Shown here: one piece after another, positions 43,979 to 54,844 of the stretch
Layout of the letters: the number at the start of each line of letters is the position of its first letter
Position numbering within the stretch: position 1 is the first letter of the stretch
Source of the DNA: Wuchereria bancrofti
Lineage: Eukaryota; Nematoda; Chromadorea; Rhabditida; Onchocercidae
Direction of reading: 5' to 3'
NCBI GenBank assembly: GCA_005281725.1
Contig: SSBO01000012.1
Coordinates: 13,329,297 to 13,393,296 of the forward strand
Length of the DNA stretch: 64,000 bases
Notes under the pieces: model-generated
Seen by the model: the letters and a program-made list of their open reading frames with translations, nothing else
Told to the model about the DNA's origin: nothing
The model's database searches: none
Position numbers and translations under genes: made by a program

Positions 43979-44437
43979 CTTTCATTACCACTAGTATCCT
44001 TTCGAAAAGCACTCAATCTTCGTCGCAAGGTACGTCCCATTGAGTTAGTCCATGTTTTCGAACCCGATGCTGCATTTTTTGCATTATTATCATCCACCTC
44101 TTCATTATTTTTTTCTGCATCAAGTTCAATTTTTGTGAAACTTGCGCTCTTCCTGAAATATAAACCATATAAAGAAAATTCCTTCATTTCAGTCTCTCTA
44201 AAATCTAATCGTATTTTTTCCCCCTTCTTTCTTTGTAGACAAAACTTTTTCCTAAATTAATGCATTACTCTTAAGTGATACTGTCGTATAACATTAATAT
44301 ATTTTTTATTTAGTACATTACAAATAAAAACTAAAGCATAAATAAGTAATTTTGCATACAACATTAAACATTTAATTTCATTTCTAAAAGTGATCAATAT
44401 CAGTAAAGAGAAAATTAATTTACCTGAGAAAATTCAT
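43979..44437 (-). CDS. aakg: AMPK gamma exons 1a and 2, haplotype 2
   Basis: Exon 1a (44424-44437) encodes Met-Asn-Phe-Leu and two bases of Arg. Exon 2 (43979-44152) encodes KSASFTKIELDAEKNNEE, an acidic segment, then NSMGRTLRRRLSAFRKDTSG. The Arg-rich, Ser-containing segment resembles a basophilic kinase target region, but that is inference. Phase joins exactly to exon 3 at 43134. Confidence 0.75.
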
Positions 44438-44773
44438 TTAGTTTCACCTTTACTAATTTTTAAAAAAATCCGAAACGAATACATTTACACTTACCAATCA
44501 TTAAATGCAATTTAGCAATAATTAGACCAAAAAAAAAAAAAATATAAAAACAGATGATCAATTTAAAAATATCGTCATACTATTTTCTTAAGGAATACAA
44601 CAAAATGTATTCGTTTAGGATTTCTTCAGTGACAATTATCATATCAGTTTCAAACTTATCATAGAATAAATAAGAAAAAAAGTCATATATTATGAAAATT
44701 CTTTTCCATCACTATACAACCTTTAGTTATCGCCTATAAATTTGTGATATTTTGCACAAAATTTTGAAACAAC

Positions 44774-44826
44774 CTCCTAAAAATGCGATGCTTCAATTGA
44801 TCCATTGATGTACTGCGATGCGACAT
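44774..44826 (-). CDS. Candidate alternative first exon 1c of AMPK gamma, haplotype 2
   Basis: An ATG opens 17 codons (MSHRSTSMDQLKHRIFR) plus two bases before AG|GTTGTT, the phase needed by exon 2. The haplotype 1 counterpart is at 63902-63954. Between them most changes are at third or synonymous codon positions (CAT/CAC, CGC/CGG, AGG/CGG, TCG/TCA), which points to coding use. The donor is weak. Confidence 0.55.
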
Positions 44827-46648
44827 AATCAATCCTTACCGATAATTCGAATTTTCGACGACGCACAAAAAATATCACTTTAAATGACTGTAATATAAAA
44901 AGAAACAACTTTGCTGATTTATTAATTCTTATAATATTATTTCACGAATTGTAAAGATCAAAAAATAAGAAAATATCGATATAAATTGATCGCACAATAA
45001 ACGGATAAATATGCATAATTAAGCAAAACAATCGATATATTAGATGAAATAAGTTAATAATGAATAAATGCAAGTTAATGATTAATAAGCATAGTTAGCA
45101 TTTTCTTTTAATCAAAAATTACGAATGATATGATATTTGATCATTCATCATATGGATATTAAACTTATAGCAAATTTTTAATTATATGACATAATTATGA
45201 AAATTTGCAAAAGAAAGGAGAGGAGGAGAGAGATAAAAAGAAAAATATATAATAGTGTGTGCAATATAAATGTGCACATGTATACGTATGACATAATTTA
45301 GAAATGAGGAAGGAAATATAATTATGGTGGATTAGTCATTCTTATTCATTTCATTTTATTCCTTCTTTCTTTTTCCTTCCTTCCTTCGTCTTTCTTTTCT
45401 TTTTATCGTTTTAATTCAAAAAAACAGAAACAAAAAAACAAAAATTGCATTCTTTCTCTTCTCTATTCAAAATTTTGTAATCTCTTAATTGAAAATGAGA
45501 AAAGATTTTATATTTTCCTGTTCTCCTTACCTCTCTTTCTCTCTTTCTTGATCCTTTTTCCTCTATCAACAAAACAATATATTATTGTTGAAAGAGCTGC
45601 AAAAATAAATCGATTATATAAAGATCAGCTTAGGTCCATCGTACCGGAAAATAAATGATACCAAAATATTTTTAAAAAAATTTTTCTTCCTCTCTGATTT
45701 TCTGTAAAAACTTCTTTTTACTTCTCTCTCCCTTTTTTTAATGTATCATTTCATAATTTCGTTGTGAAAAAGATACTAAATTTATCATAAAAAACAAAAA
45801 TTCGGTTAATTATGTCAGAATTTATAAAAACTTACGGATTGTTCAGCACTGCCTGTTTCTTCGTCTTCCAATGTTTACCTTCCATTTTCTGTCTTTTTCT
45901 TCCTTTCTCTCTCCCTCTCTGCTCTTTCCAAAGCTAACATTTTTTTTTAACTAACACTAACTAACCTTAACTAACATTTTTTTGATTATTTAATAATAGA
46001 TATCAACGGTAACCTGTAAAAAAATCCCTAAATTAGCCTTCGACTGCTATTCTTTATGAGTAAAAAGTGTCCTCAAAAAAAAAAGATTGTAATGATAAGA
46101 AAGACAAGTAAGATGTAATCACTAACAAGTTTAAACAAAAAAACATCTTGTCAGTTATTAAAAATTTTATTTTAAAAAGATGACTCATTAATTAGTAACT
46201 AGTAACAATAATCAATGTCATATGAAAATATAAACAAATCATTCAAATGAAATAAATTAATCTCACATAATAAATATAACATACAATTAATACATATATA
46301 AATATAAGTTCGAAAAAAGAAGGAAAAGCGTCAATTTTTTTATTACTAGCTAAAACACATCGCAAACACTCATACTTTATATTTCATTCTAAAAGTCAAT
46401 ATTATAAAGTGAAATCTTATAAACGAATAGAAAAAGAAAAGGAAGAAAAGAAAATCAATTCTAGCTTAATAGAATAGAAAATTTAATTTATTTATAATTA
46501 TCATGGAATAAAGAATAAGTTGAATTGATTTTTAATTATAAATGAAGGAATGATCAAAATTAATTCTCTCATAACGATTAGAGAAAAATTATAACTTTTT
46601 ATTACGAATATATAAAATGGAAAAAAGAAATCGATTATTAATAGTACA
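44827..46648. other. Upstream region of AMPK gamma, haplotype 2
   Basis: Apart from candidate exon 1b (45836-45885) this is AT-rich non-coding DNA with purine and pyrimidine tracts. From about 45271 it is repeated at 47083 onward at an offset of 1812, with a few single-base differences. Confidence 0.65.
45836..45885 (-). CDS. Candidate alternative first exon 1b of AMPK gamma (first assembly copy)
   Basis: An ATG opens 16 codons (MEGKHWKTKKQAVLNN) plus two bases, ending at a strong donor CC|GTAAGT. The phase matches exon 2 exactly. The product would have a Lys-rich N-terminus in place of MNFLR. The matching window of haplotype 1 ends before this point, so conservation cannot be tested here. 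Confidence 0.5.
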
Positions 46649-47004
46649 TGTCGGCAAATAGGCCGAAAGTATCAATACAGTAATTAAGAACCAAGGGAGG
46701 GCGCTAACACAGGAGTCAAACTGACAAGCAACCAGATAATAAAAATGCAATTTAACGATGTGGATATTTGACCTCAACAAAGAACCATTTTAAGCGGTAT
46801 AGCAGGGGCAATTTCTCTTTATGGATGTTACAACGGATCGACGAATTGGGGGACAGTGGTCTTAGGACAGCTACAGGACGATGCGTGCACAGGATTTTAA
46901 CTGATAAACGGATAACCCTTTGTTACAAACGATGTAGCTGGAAAGCGAGGAGAAGCAGCCAAGAATCTCTTTGTTCATAAATTAACCTCGCTTTACACAC
47001 ATTA
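46649..47004 (+). mobile_element. Partial copy of the 826-bp solo LTR, cut by an assembly join
   Basis: It begins TGTCGGCAAATAGG after the flank GTACA and matches 48461-48816 with a few single-base differences. It stops at the N at 47005, so the leader-bearing part is missing. Confidence 0.85.
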
Positions 47005-47074
47005 NAAAGAAGGAAAAGCGTCAATTTTTTTATTACTAGCTAAAACACATCGCAAACACTCATACTTTATATTN
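47005..47074. other. Two assembly joins around a 68-bp fragment
   Basis: Single Ns at 47005 and 47074 bracket 47006-47073, which is the same sequence as 46316-46383. From about 47083 the sequence restarts at the equivalent of 45271. Confidence 0.9.
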
Positions 47075-47647
47075 TATATTAATGTGCACATGTATACGTA
47101 TGACATAATTTAGAAATGAGGAAGGAAATATAATTATGGTGGATTAGTCATTCTTATTCATTTCATTTTATTCCTTCTTTCTTTTTCCTTCCTTCCTTCG
47201 TCTTTCTTTTCTTTTTATCGTTTTAATTCAAAAAAACAGAAACAAAAAAACAAAAATTGCATTCTTTCTCTTCTCTATTCAAAATTTTGTAATCTCTTAA
47301 TTGAAAATGAGAAAAGATTTTATATTTTCCTGTTCTCCTTACCTCTCTTTCTCTCTTTCTTGATCCTTTTTCCTCTATCAACAAAACAATATATTATTGT
47401 TGAAAGAGCTGCAAAAATAAATCGATTATATAAAGATCAGCTTAGGTCCATCGTACCGGAAAATAAATGATACCAAAATATTTTTAAAAAAATTTTTCTT
47501 CCTCTCTGATTTTCTGTAAAAACTTCTTTTTACTTCTCTCTCCCTTTTTTTAATGTATCATTTCATAATTTCGTTGTGAAAAAGATACTAAATTTATCAT
47601 AAAAAACAAAAATTCGGTTAATTATGTCAGAATTTATAAAAACTTAC

Positions 47648-47697
47648 GGATTGTTCAGCACTGCCTGTTTCTTCGTCTTCCAATGTTTACCTTCCAT
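47648..47697 (-). CDS. Candidate alternative first exon 1b of AMPK gamma (second assembly copy)
   Basis: Identical to 45836-45885, at the 1812-bp offset of the unmerged overlap. It is the same exon, not a second one. Confidence 0.5.
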
Positions 47698-48460
47698 TTT
47701 CTGTCTTTTTCTTCCTTTCTCTCTCCCTCTCTGCTCTTTCCAAAGCTAACATTTTTTTTTAACTAACACTAACTAACCTTAACTAACATTTTTTTGATTA
47801 TTTAATAATAGATATCAACGGTAACCTGTAAAAAAATCCCTAAATTAGCCTTCGACTGCTATTCTTTATGAGTAAAAAGTGTCCTCAAAAAAAAAAGATT
47901 GTAATGATAAGAAAGACAAGTAAGATGTAATCACTAACAAGTTTAAACAAAAAAACATCTTGTCAGTTATTAAAAATTTTATTTTAAAAAGATGACTCAT
48001 TAATTAGTAACTAGTAACAATAATCAATGTCATATGAAAATATAAACAAATCATTCAAATGAAATAAATTAATCTCACATAATAAATATAACATACAATT
48101 AATACATATATAAATATAAGTTCGAAAAAAGAAGGAAAAGCGTCAATTTTTTTATTACTAGCTAAAACACATCGCAAACACTCATACTTTATATTTCATT
48201 CTAAAAGTCAATATTATAAAGTGAAATCTTATAAACGAATAGAAAAAGAAAAGGAAGAAAAGAAAATCAATTCTAGCTTAATAGAATAGAAAATTTAATT
48301 TATTTATAATTATCATGGAATAAAGAATAAGTTGAATTGATTTTTAATTATAAATGAAGGAATGATCAAAATTAATTCTCTCATAACGATTAGAGAAAAA
48401 TTATAACTTTTTATTACGAATATATAAAATGGAAAAAAGAAATCGATTATTAATAGTACA

Positions 48461-49286
48461 TGTCGGCAAATAGGCCGAAAGTATCAATACAGTAACTAAG
48501 AACCAAGGGAGGGCGCTAACACAGGAGTCAAACTGACAAGCAACCAGATAATAAAAATGCAATTTAACGATGTGGATATTTGACCTCAACAAAGAGCCAT
48601 TTTAAGCGGTATAGCAGGGGCAATTTCTCTTTATGGATGTTACAACGGATCGACGAATTGGGGGACAGTGGTCTTAGGACAGCTACAGGACGACGCGTGC
48701 ACAGGATTTTAACTGATAAACGGATAACCCTTTGTTACAAACGATGTAGCTGGAAAGCGAGGAGAAGCAGCCAAGAATCTCTTTGTTCATAAATTAACCT
48801 CGCTTTACACACATTATATTGTATAAAATACATGACAATTAAATGCATGTAATAGGCTATTGTAACAAGATATCTATGCTTAAACAAATCTCCTTTCTTC
48901 CCAATTTCACATTTTTTGATCTTCAGTCTCAATTAACTCCAACACCAGCTCTTAATTGCAGTTAATCATTTTTTACAGTTGTACATTTATAGTGTGGTTG
49001 CGGTTTCAGCTCTCTGGTAATGTTTAGCGTTTTATAACTGTGTAGCATCCGTGCGATATGTATAATGCGCTATTATGATGTTGATTTGTTTTATGCTAAA
49101 TAAAGGTTTAATTACCCAAGTTTGAGGTGCGGAAAACAATCAGTTCGTCCAGTTCTACTGAGAGTACAACGAGAACGACGAGAATAGACGTAAGAATAAA
49201 TTAAAGTAGGAAACAATTAAATAAACAGATATTCGTCCCTTAAAGAAAGAGGAGGGAATATCATAACAACCTTATTTTTTCCTACA
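48461..49286 (+). mobile_element. Solo LTR (826 bp) carrying an exact SL1 leader
   Basis: TGTCGGCAAAT...CCTACA with perfect 5-bp target duplications GTACA at 48456-48460 and 49287-49291. A 22-nt segment at 49105-49126 equals the canonical nematode SL1 spliced leader, directly preceded by AATAAA (49099-49104) and followed by GTGCGG. About 160 bp follow to the end. No coding capacity or internal region remains. Boundaries rest on the duplication and TGT/ACA ends; assignment to BEL/Pao rests on the 5-bp duplication and the TGTCG start. Confidence 0.8.
49105..49126 (+). other. Exact 22-nt SL1 spliced-leader sequence inside an LTR
   Basis: The segment begins GGTTTAATTACCC and ends GTTTGAG, identical to the SL1 leader that nematodes trans-splice onto mRNAs. 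It is followed by GT, as in SL RNA genes. The following sequence does not resemble the conserved SL RNA 3' part, and I see no Sm site in the usual place. It therefore appears to be a leader embedded in an LTR rather than an SL RNA gene. Confidence 0.85.
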
Positions 49287-52200
49287 GTACATCTTCGCAC
49301 CATATCATTATTAAATCTCAAGAAGTTACTTTTCGAATTGAACATGAACCTGTTGTTAAGTTATATCTTACATGCATACATCAAATACACGTAAACGTAC
49401 ATGTACGTACGTTTATAGAATTTATATAAGACAAATAAATAAACAAACAAACAAACAAAACGTCTAACATTTATAGAAAAAAAAGTGCAGAATTAATGAA
49501 ATGTTCGCATCCATCCTCACTCCATTGCTAATTTTAATAGATAAGGAAAAGAGAAAGAGGGAATGATAGAGAGAGAGAAAAGGAATGAGGGTGAAAGTGG
49601 AGGAAGTAGAAAGAGAGAGAGAGGGAGGAAAGAAAGAAAGAAGGATGAATAGAAGATAAAAGGAAACATGTTTTGTTATCTTCAGTATTATCTTCTCAGT
49701 TTTTCTCTAACCTTTCTTATTCTATCTTATATTCTAACACTCTTTTCATTTATCATCAATCTTAACCATTTGATACAATATATTGTTTATTGTATTTTTT
49801 ATTCTCTGTCAACATTATATTTCCATGCACCCTTTTCAATAAGTTCTTTTTTTCTTTTCTTCATATTATCTCCTAAAATTATCAAATTATTTTGTACAGT
49901 TTTATTTTTCTTTTTCAGACATTTCCATATATGTTATATATGCTTTCTTCCGTTAAAATTTTCCTTTTTACTTTTCTTCCTTATATTTTAAAATTATTTA
50001 AATTAAGTCTTATTTGTTATGATTACTTTTCATTAATCCACGCTTTTTCCTTTTCTTTTTCTCTCTGTCTTTCTCTCTCTCTCCCTACTCATTCTTTCTT
50101 AAAATTTCTTTTTATTTTACCAAATAATCACAGCGATAATTTCATTAGAATAAAATGACAAATTGTCATCATTCTTTTCCTAACATTATATTGATTTTTT
50201 TGCTTACAATTATATTATTTCTTATGATAAAAATAACCTTTAAAAATATTTTTAAATTATTATTAAATTAGAAAAAAAGGAAAACCAAAAAACTAAAAAA
50301 TAAAAACCAATTATAAAAATCAATGAAATATAAATAAGATTGCAAAGAAAACAATTATTTAAAATAAAGAACAAAAAGTAAAAGGATGAAACGTAACAAA
50401 AAAAAAACTAAATGAATTAATGTGTTAATTAGGATGAAACGAATTGAATACACACATCGATGCTTTCATGTAAAATTCCTTTTTTTCTCCTCTTTCTCTC
50501 TCTATTTTCACATCGTTTTAATGTATTATTCATTTATCGCTAAAATATATTTACTTTTCTTCCAATTCTTTTTTCCTACCTTTCTTTCTTTCTCTTCTTT
50601 CCTTTCATTTCTTTTTAATTTTATTTGAAAATTTTATCAAATATTTCATAGCATTAATAAAGACAGAACAGAAATAAATCATGCGAAATAATTGATTTTA
50701 TTTGAAAAAGAAAGAAAGGACAAATAAATAATAATTGAATATTTATGAAAGATATTTTTCGAATTTTTAATAAAAAAGATAGTAATATAAAAGATAATTG
50801 TGTTAAATTTAAAAAAATATGAAAAGGAGAGAGATAGAGAGAAAAAAAGAGAAAAAGAAAAAAAAGAAGCGAATCATTTTATAATAAACAATCATAAATT
50901 TTTTTTTTGTTTTTGTTTTAAACACCATTTATACGATTATAAATAATTGTTGAAGGAAAATAAATGAGATGGAAAGAAGAGAAAATTATTTACCATATAA
51001 TTTCACTGTTTTAACTATTTACTGTTTCAAATATTTTTCTCTTATTATATTTGTTAATGTTAATTAACTGTATATGTTAAAATATATATGTTAGATATTT
51101 AAGTTCTATCAACTTTATTAGAAGTATATCTTTAAAAAAAATATCTTTAAAAAAAATTATATAACTATATTGCATATGCTATGTGCAAATTAAATTTTAA
51201 ATTGTAAAGTAAAATTTGAGTAAAGTGAATGAGTATGAATATGAAGAATGAATGTATAAAGAATAAAGAATGAAGAAATGAGTATGAATAAAGAAATAGT
51301 TTGAAATTTAATACATATGGATAAAAATTTCATTATTGAATTCTTCATTTTAACAACTTATTTTTTTATTATTTATTTTTTTAAGAAAAAAGAAAGAGAC
51401 ATAAACAGTTGTTGAGTTTAGCTTTTTAAAATGAAGCAAAAATATTTGCGACAAAAAAAACTAAGAAAGTTTTACTTCAATTATTAACAAAAAGATATAA
51501 ATAATGTTTTCGTAGATTTTTAAAATAGTTTAACTTCATTTATCTTAATTAAATAGAGCAAAGGTTTTAAATAATGAAAGACGGAATTAAAATAATGAGA
51601 TTAATTTTCAAAAGAAACACGATAGTTGTTCAAACTGGAATGAAACAATGATTTCAAAATCGTAGCTTATTTTCTGGTCACGAAAAAAAAAGAAAAAAGG
51701 AAAGAAATAATATTTATATTGATATTAATATAGTTTGCTTAGTTAAACGTTGTAATAGAATTTTTTCTGCCTTAATTTTTAATTTTTAATAGAGAATTTT
51801 TCTTTTGACTTCTGACTCAAATTTTTAAATATAAGTGAATTCTGCTACAAAAATGAAGTATTTGTTAGCAAATTAAATCTTTTTATCCAGCATGACAAAT
51901 ATGAACAACGCTAATGAATTATTTCAAACAAACTAGAATTTAAAAAAAGAGAAAAAGAAAAAAAACGAACTTTCTAATCAAGAAGTGAAGATAGAAAAAA
52001 AGTATTGTTTTTGAGATAAATTTATTTGTATTAACTTGGTGANGAATTGAATACACACATCGATGCTTTCATGTAAAATTCCTTTTTTTCTCCTCTTTCT
52101 CTCTCTATTTTCACATCGTTTTAATGTATTATTCATTTATCGCTAAAATATATTTACTTTTCTTCCAATTCTTTTTTCCTACCTTTCTTTCTTTCTCTTC

Positions 52201-53861
52201 TTTCCTTTCATTTCTTTTTAATTTTATTTGAAAATTTTATCAAATATTTCATAGCATTAATAAAGACAGAACAGAAATAAATCATGCGAAATAATTGATT
52301 TTATTTGAAAAAGAAAGAAAGGACAAATAAATAATAATTGAATATTTATGAAAGATATTTTTCGAATTTTTAATAAAAAAGATAGTAATATAAAAGATAA
52401 TTGTGTTAAATTTAAAAAAATATGAAAAGGAGAGAGATAGAGAGAAAAAAAGAGAAAAAGAAAAAAAAGAAGCGAATCATTTTATAATAAACAATCATAA
52501 ATTTTTTTTTTGTTTTTGTTTTAAACACCATTTATACGATTATAAATAATTGTTGAAGGAAAATAAATGAGATGGAAAGAAGAGAAAATTATTTACCATA
52601 TAATTTCACTGTTTTAACTATTTACTGTTTCAAATATTTTTCTCTTATTATATTTGTTAATGTTAATTAACTGTATATGTTAAAATATATATGTTAGATA
52701 TTTAAGTTCTATCAACTTTATTAGAAGTATATCTTTAAAAAAAATATCTTTAAAAAAAATTATATAACTATATTGCATATGCTATGTGCAAATTAAATTT
52801 TAAATTGTAAAGTAAAATTTGAGTAAAGTGAATGAGTATGAATATGAAGAATGAATGTATAAAGAATAAAGAATGAAGAAATGAGTATGAATAAAGAAAT
52901 AGTTTGAAATTTAATACATATGGATAAAAATTTCATTATTGAATTCTTCATTTTAACAACTTATTTTTTTATTATTTATTTTTTTAAGAAAAAAGAAAGA
53001 GACATAAACAGTTGTTGAGTTTAGCTTTTTAAAATGAAGCAAAAATATTTGCGACAAAAAAAACTAAGAAAGTTTTACTTCAATTATTAACAAAAAGATA
53101 TAAATAATGTTTTCGTAGATTTTTAAAATAGTTTAACTTCATTTATCTTAATTAAATAGAGCAAAGGTTTTAAATAATGAAAGACGGAATTAAAATAATG
53201 AGATTAATTTTCAAAAGAAACACGATAGTTGTTCAAACTGGAATGAAACAATGATTTCAAAATCGTAGCTTATTTTCTGGTCACGAAAAAAAAAGAAAAA
53301 AGGAAAGAAATAATATTTATATTGATATTAATATAGTTTGCTTAGTTAAACGTTGTAATAGAATTTTTTCTGCCTTAATTTTTAATTTTTAATAGAGAAT
53401 TTTTCTTTTGACTTCTGACTCAAATTTTTAAATATAAGTGAATTCTGCTACAAAAATGAAGTATTTGTTAGCAAATTAAATCTTTTTATCCAGCATGACA
53501 AATATGAACAACGCTAATGAATTATTTCAAACAAACTAGAATTTAAAAAAAGAGAAAAAGAAAAAAAACGAACTTTCTAATCAAGAAGTGAAGATAGAAA
53601 AAAAGTATTGTTTTTGAGATAAATTTATTTGTATTAACTTGGTGACATGTTAGGAGATTTATAAAATGAGAAAAAAAGTGAAAAAAAAGGTTTAATTTTT
53701 TGAAGATGCTCGATTACAAAACAAAAACTAAATGCAAAGTTTTTGAAAAAAATTTGAAAATTAAAACTTTGGCTTTCTTTCACATACATACATGTATTAC
53801 AGTGTGACAAATTATAGTTGTTGATGTATACAGGATTAGCTATGCTAATAAATGATAAAAC
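49287..53861. other. AT-rich non-coding region with an unmerged 1.6 kb assembly overlap
   Basis: 50441-52042 and 52044-53645 are the same sequence on either side of the N at 52043. The region contains an (AAAC)n-like tract (about 49436-49460), a purine-rich tract (49555-49665) and pyrimidine-rich segments (about 49680-50130). The open frames are low-complexity Phe/Leu/Ser-rich artefacts. No exon is supported. Confidence 0.7.
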
Positions 53862-54198
53862 TGTCGTGAAAATTGGTTGGTTTTATATACAAAGCAGAAA
53901 TACGTAATACTTGAGAAGAAAAATAACGACGATAGTGACTCCTCCTCGATCAAGATTTTTTAGTCTTAGGTTTATATATGTTAAGAGTTGGGAGTGGTTT
54001 ACAATAGAATTACAATGAATTACAACAGATATTACACCGGATATTCATTTGCATACATGATAGGAGATAAAAGCAAGATAAAATGAGAAGATTAGTTGTG
54101 AATGTGAGAACAAATTGTTAATATTTGATAACAATTTTTAGAATATGACTAATAGATCTATATTATTATTGGAGTATCGCGATATTGAATTCGCGACA
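53862..54198 (-). repeat. LTR of a second BEL/Pao element, minus strand
   Basis: Read on the minus strand it begins TGTCGCGAATTC and ends TTTTCACGACA, sharing both termini with the LTR at 27743-28320, and carries a TATATAAAC box. It lies directly after an envelope-like ORF end and the same GAGAG|TGTCG junction. At about 337 bp it is shorter than the first LTR, so it belongs to a related but distinct family. The 3' boundary is set by similarity, not by a target duplication. Confidence 0.7.
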
Positions 54199-54262
54199 CT
54201 CTCAAAAGGGGAAAGAGATGGATTAATGAGAAACCTTGAATGAGGGATTTTCTGGTACATAA

Positions 54263-54639
54263 CTAAAGTATTAAGTTTAATAGATGGAACTTATACTTCA
54301 TTGTGTTGGACAGAGGTATGAAGAAGTCCCACATTAATAGTAAAATTATCTTTTTGTTTATGAGAACAGAATAAAAGTTGAAATTCCATTTAAGAACAAT
54401 AAGTACAGTTGCTATCATAATGATATTTACACAAATAACTATTAATCTCCAGTGTGCTTTTACACTTTCAATTTCTTCTTGTATTGATTTAGCAACTTCG
54501 TCAAATTCGTTTTCTAGTTGTGTTGCTATTTCTTCTCCTTGTCCATAGATTTCTTGCCAAAGAGGCTCGTCCTTTGGTTGATACGATGCTGAATTAACCA
54601 TCTCTTGATTGCTAGCGAGGAGTTCCAATTCTGCGTTAA
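54263..54639 (-). pseudogene. C-terminus of a Pao envelope-like protein, truncated by the gap
   Basis: About 125 residues homologous to the end of the envelope-like ORF at 27250-27530. Shared features are the DEPLWQEI/DESLWQEI block, a Glu-rich amphipathic helix and a transmembrane segment. It is cut by the N at 54640. It shows that a second, diverged element sat at this end of the haplotype 2 contig. Confidence 0.75.
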
Positions 54640-54640
54640 N
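54640..54640. other. Assembly join (single N)
   Basis: Left is a Pao element in haplotype 2. Right (54641-56343) is the same sequence as 20441-22144, apart from one base in a poly(A) run, and then continues as haplotype 1. Confidence 0.9.
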
Positions 54641-54844
54641 TTTCCTTAAAATCCCAACAACACTCTAACTTGTAACACTCCTTTAACAAGAACATATGCA
54701 TGCTGTTTCATCTTTAATCCTAATATATAATAAGATCAAATAATTAGCATAAATGTCAAGTTAGCAGAATATTTACTTTTTCATAAATATCATTCAATAA
54801 AGCCATAATTTTAAGCTTTCAAAAAATTAAATATAAAAACATAC

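Noticed and set aside
46589..48932. Paired ORFs repeated at 46589-46980 and 48401-48932
   Set aside because: They fall on the 826-bp LTR and its partial duplicate and show no protein similarity I can recognise.
49105..49230. A functional SL RNA gene
   Set aside because: Only the leader matches; the sequence after GT lacks the conserved SL RNA body and a clear Sm site, and it lies within an element bounded by target duplications.
49668..50628. Several Phe/Leu/Ser-rich ORFs on the plus strand
   Set aside because: Low-complexity T/C-rich sequence; hydrophobic runs come from composition.
53803..54198. A longer 396-bp LTR ending at TTTGTCACA
   Set aside because: The end at 53862 (CACGACA) matches the terminus of the related LTR at 28320 and gives matching TGTCG/CGACA ends.
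22145..54640. A true tandem array of AMPK gamma genes
   Set aside because: Blocks repeat with near-perfect identity exactly at N joins, and the diverged set is collinear once; two haplotypes plus unmerged overlaps explain it more simply.
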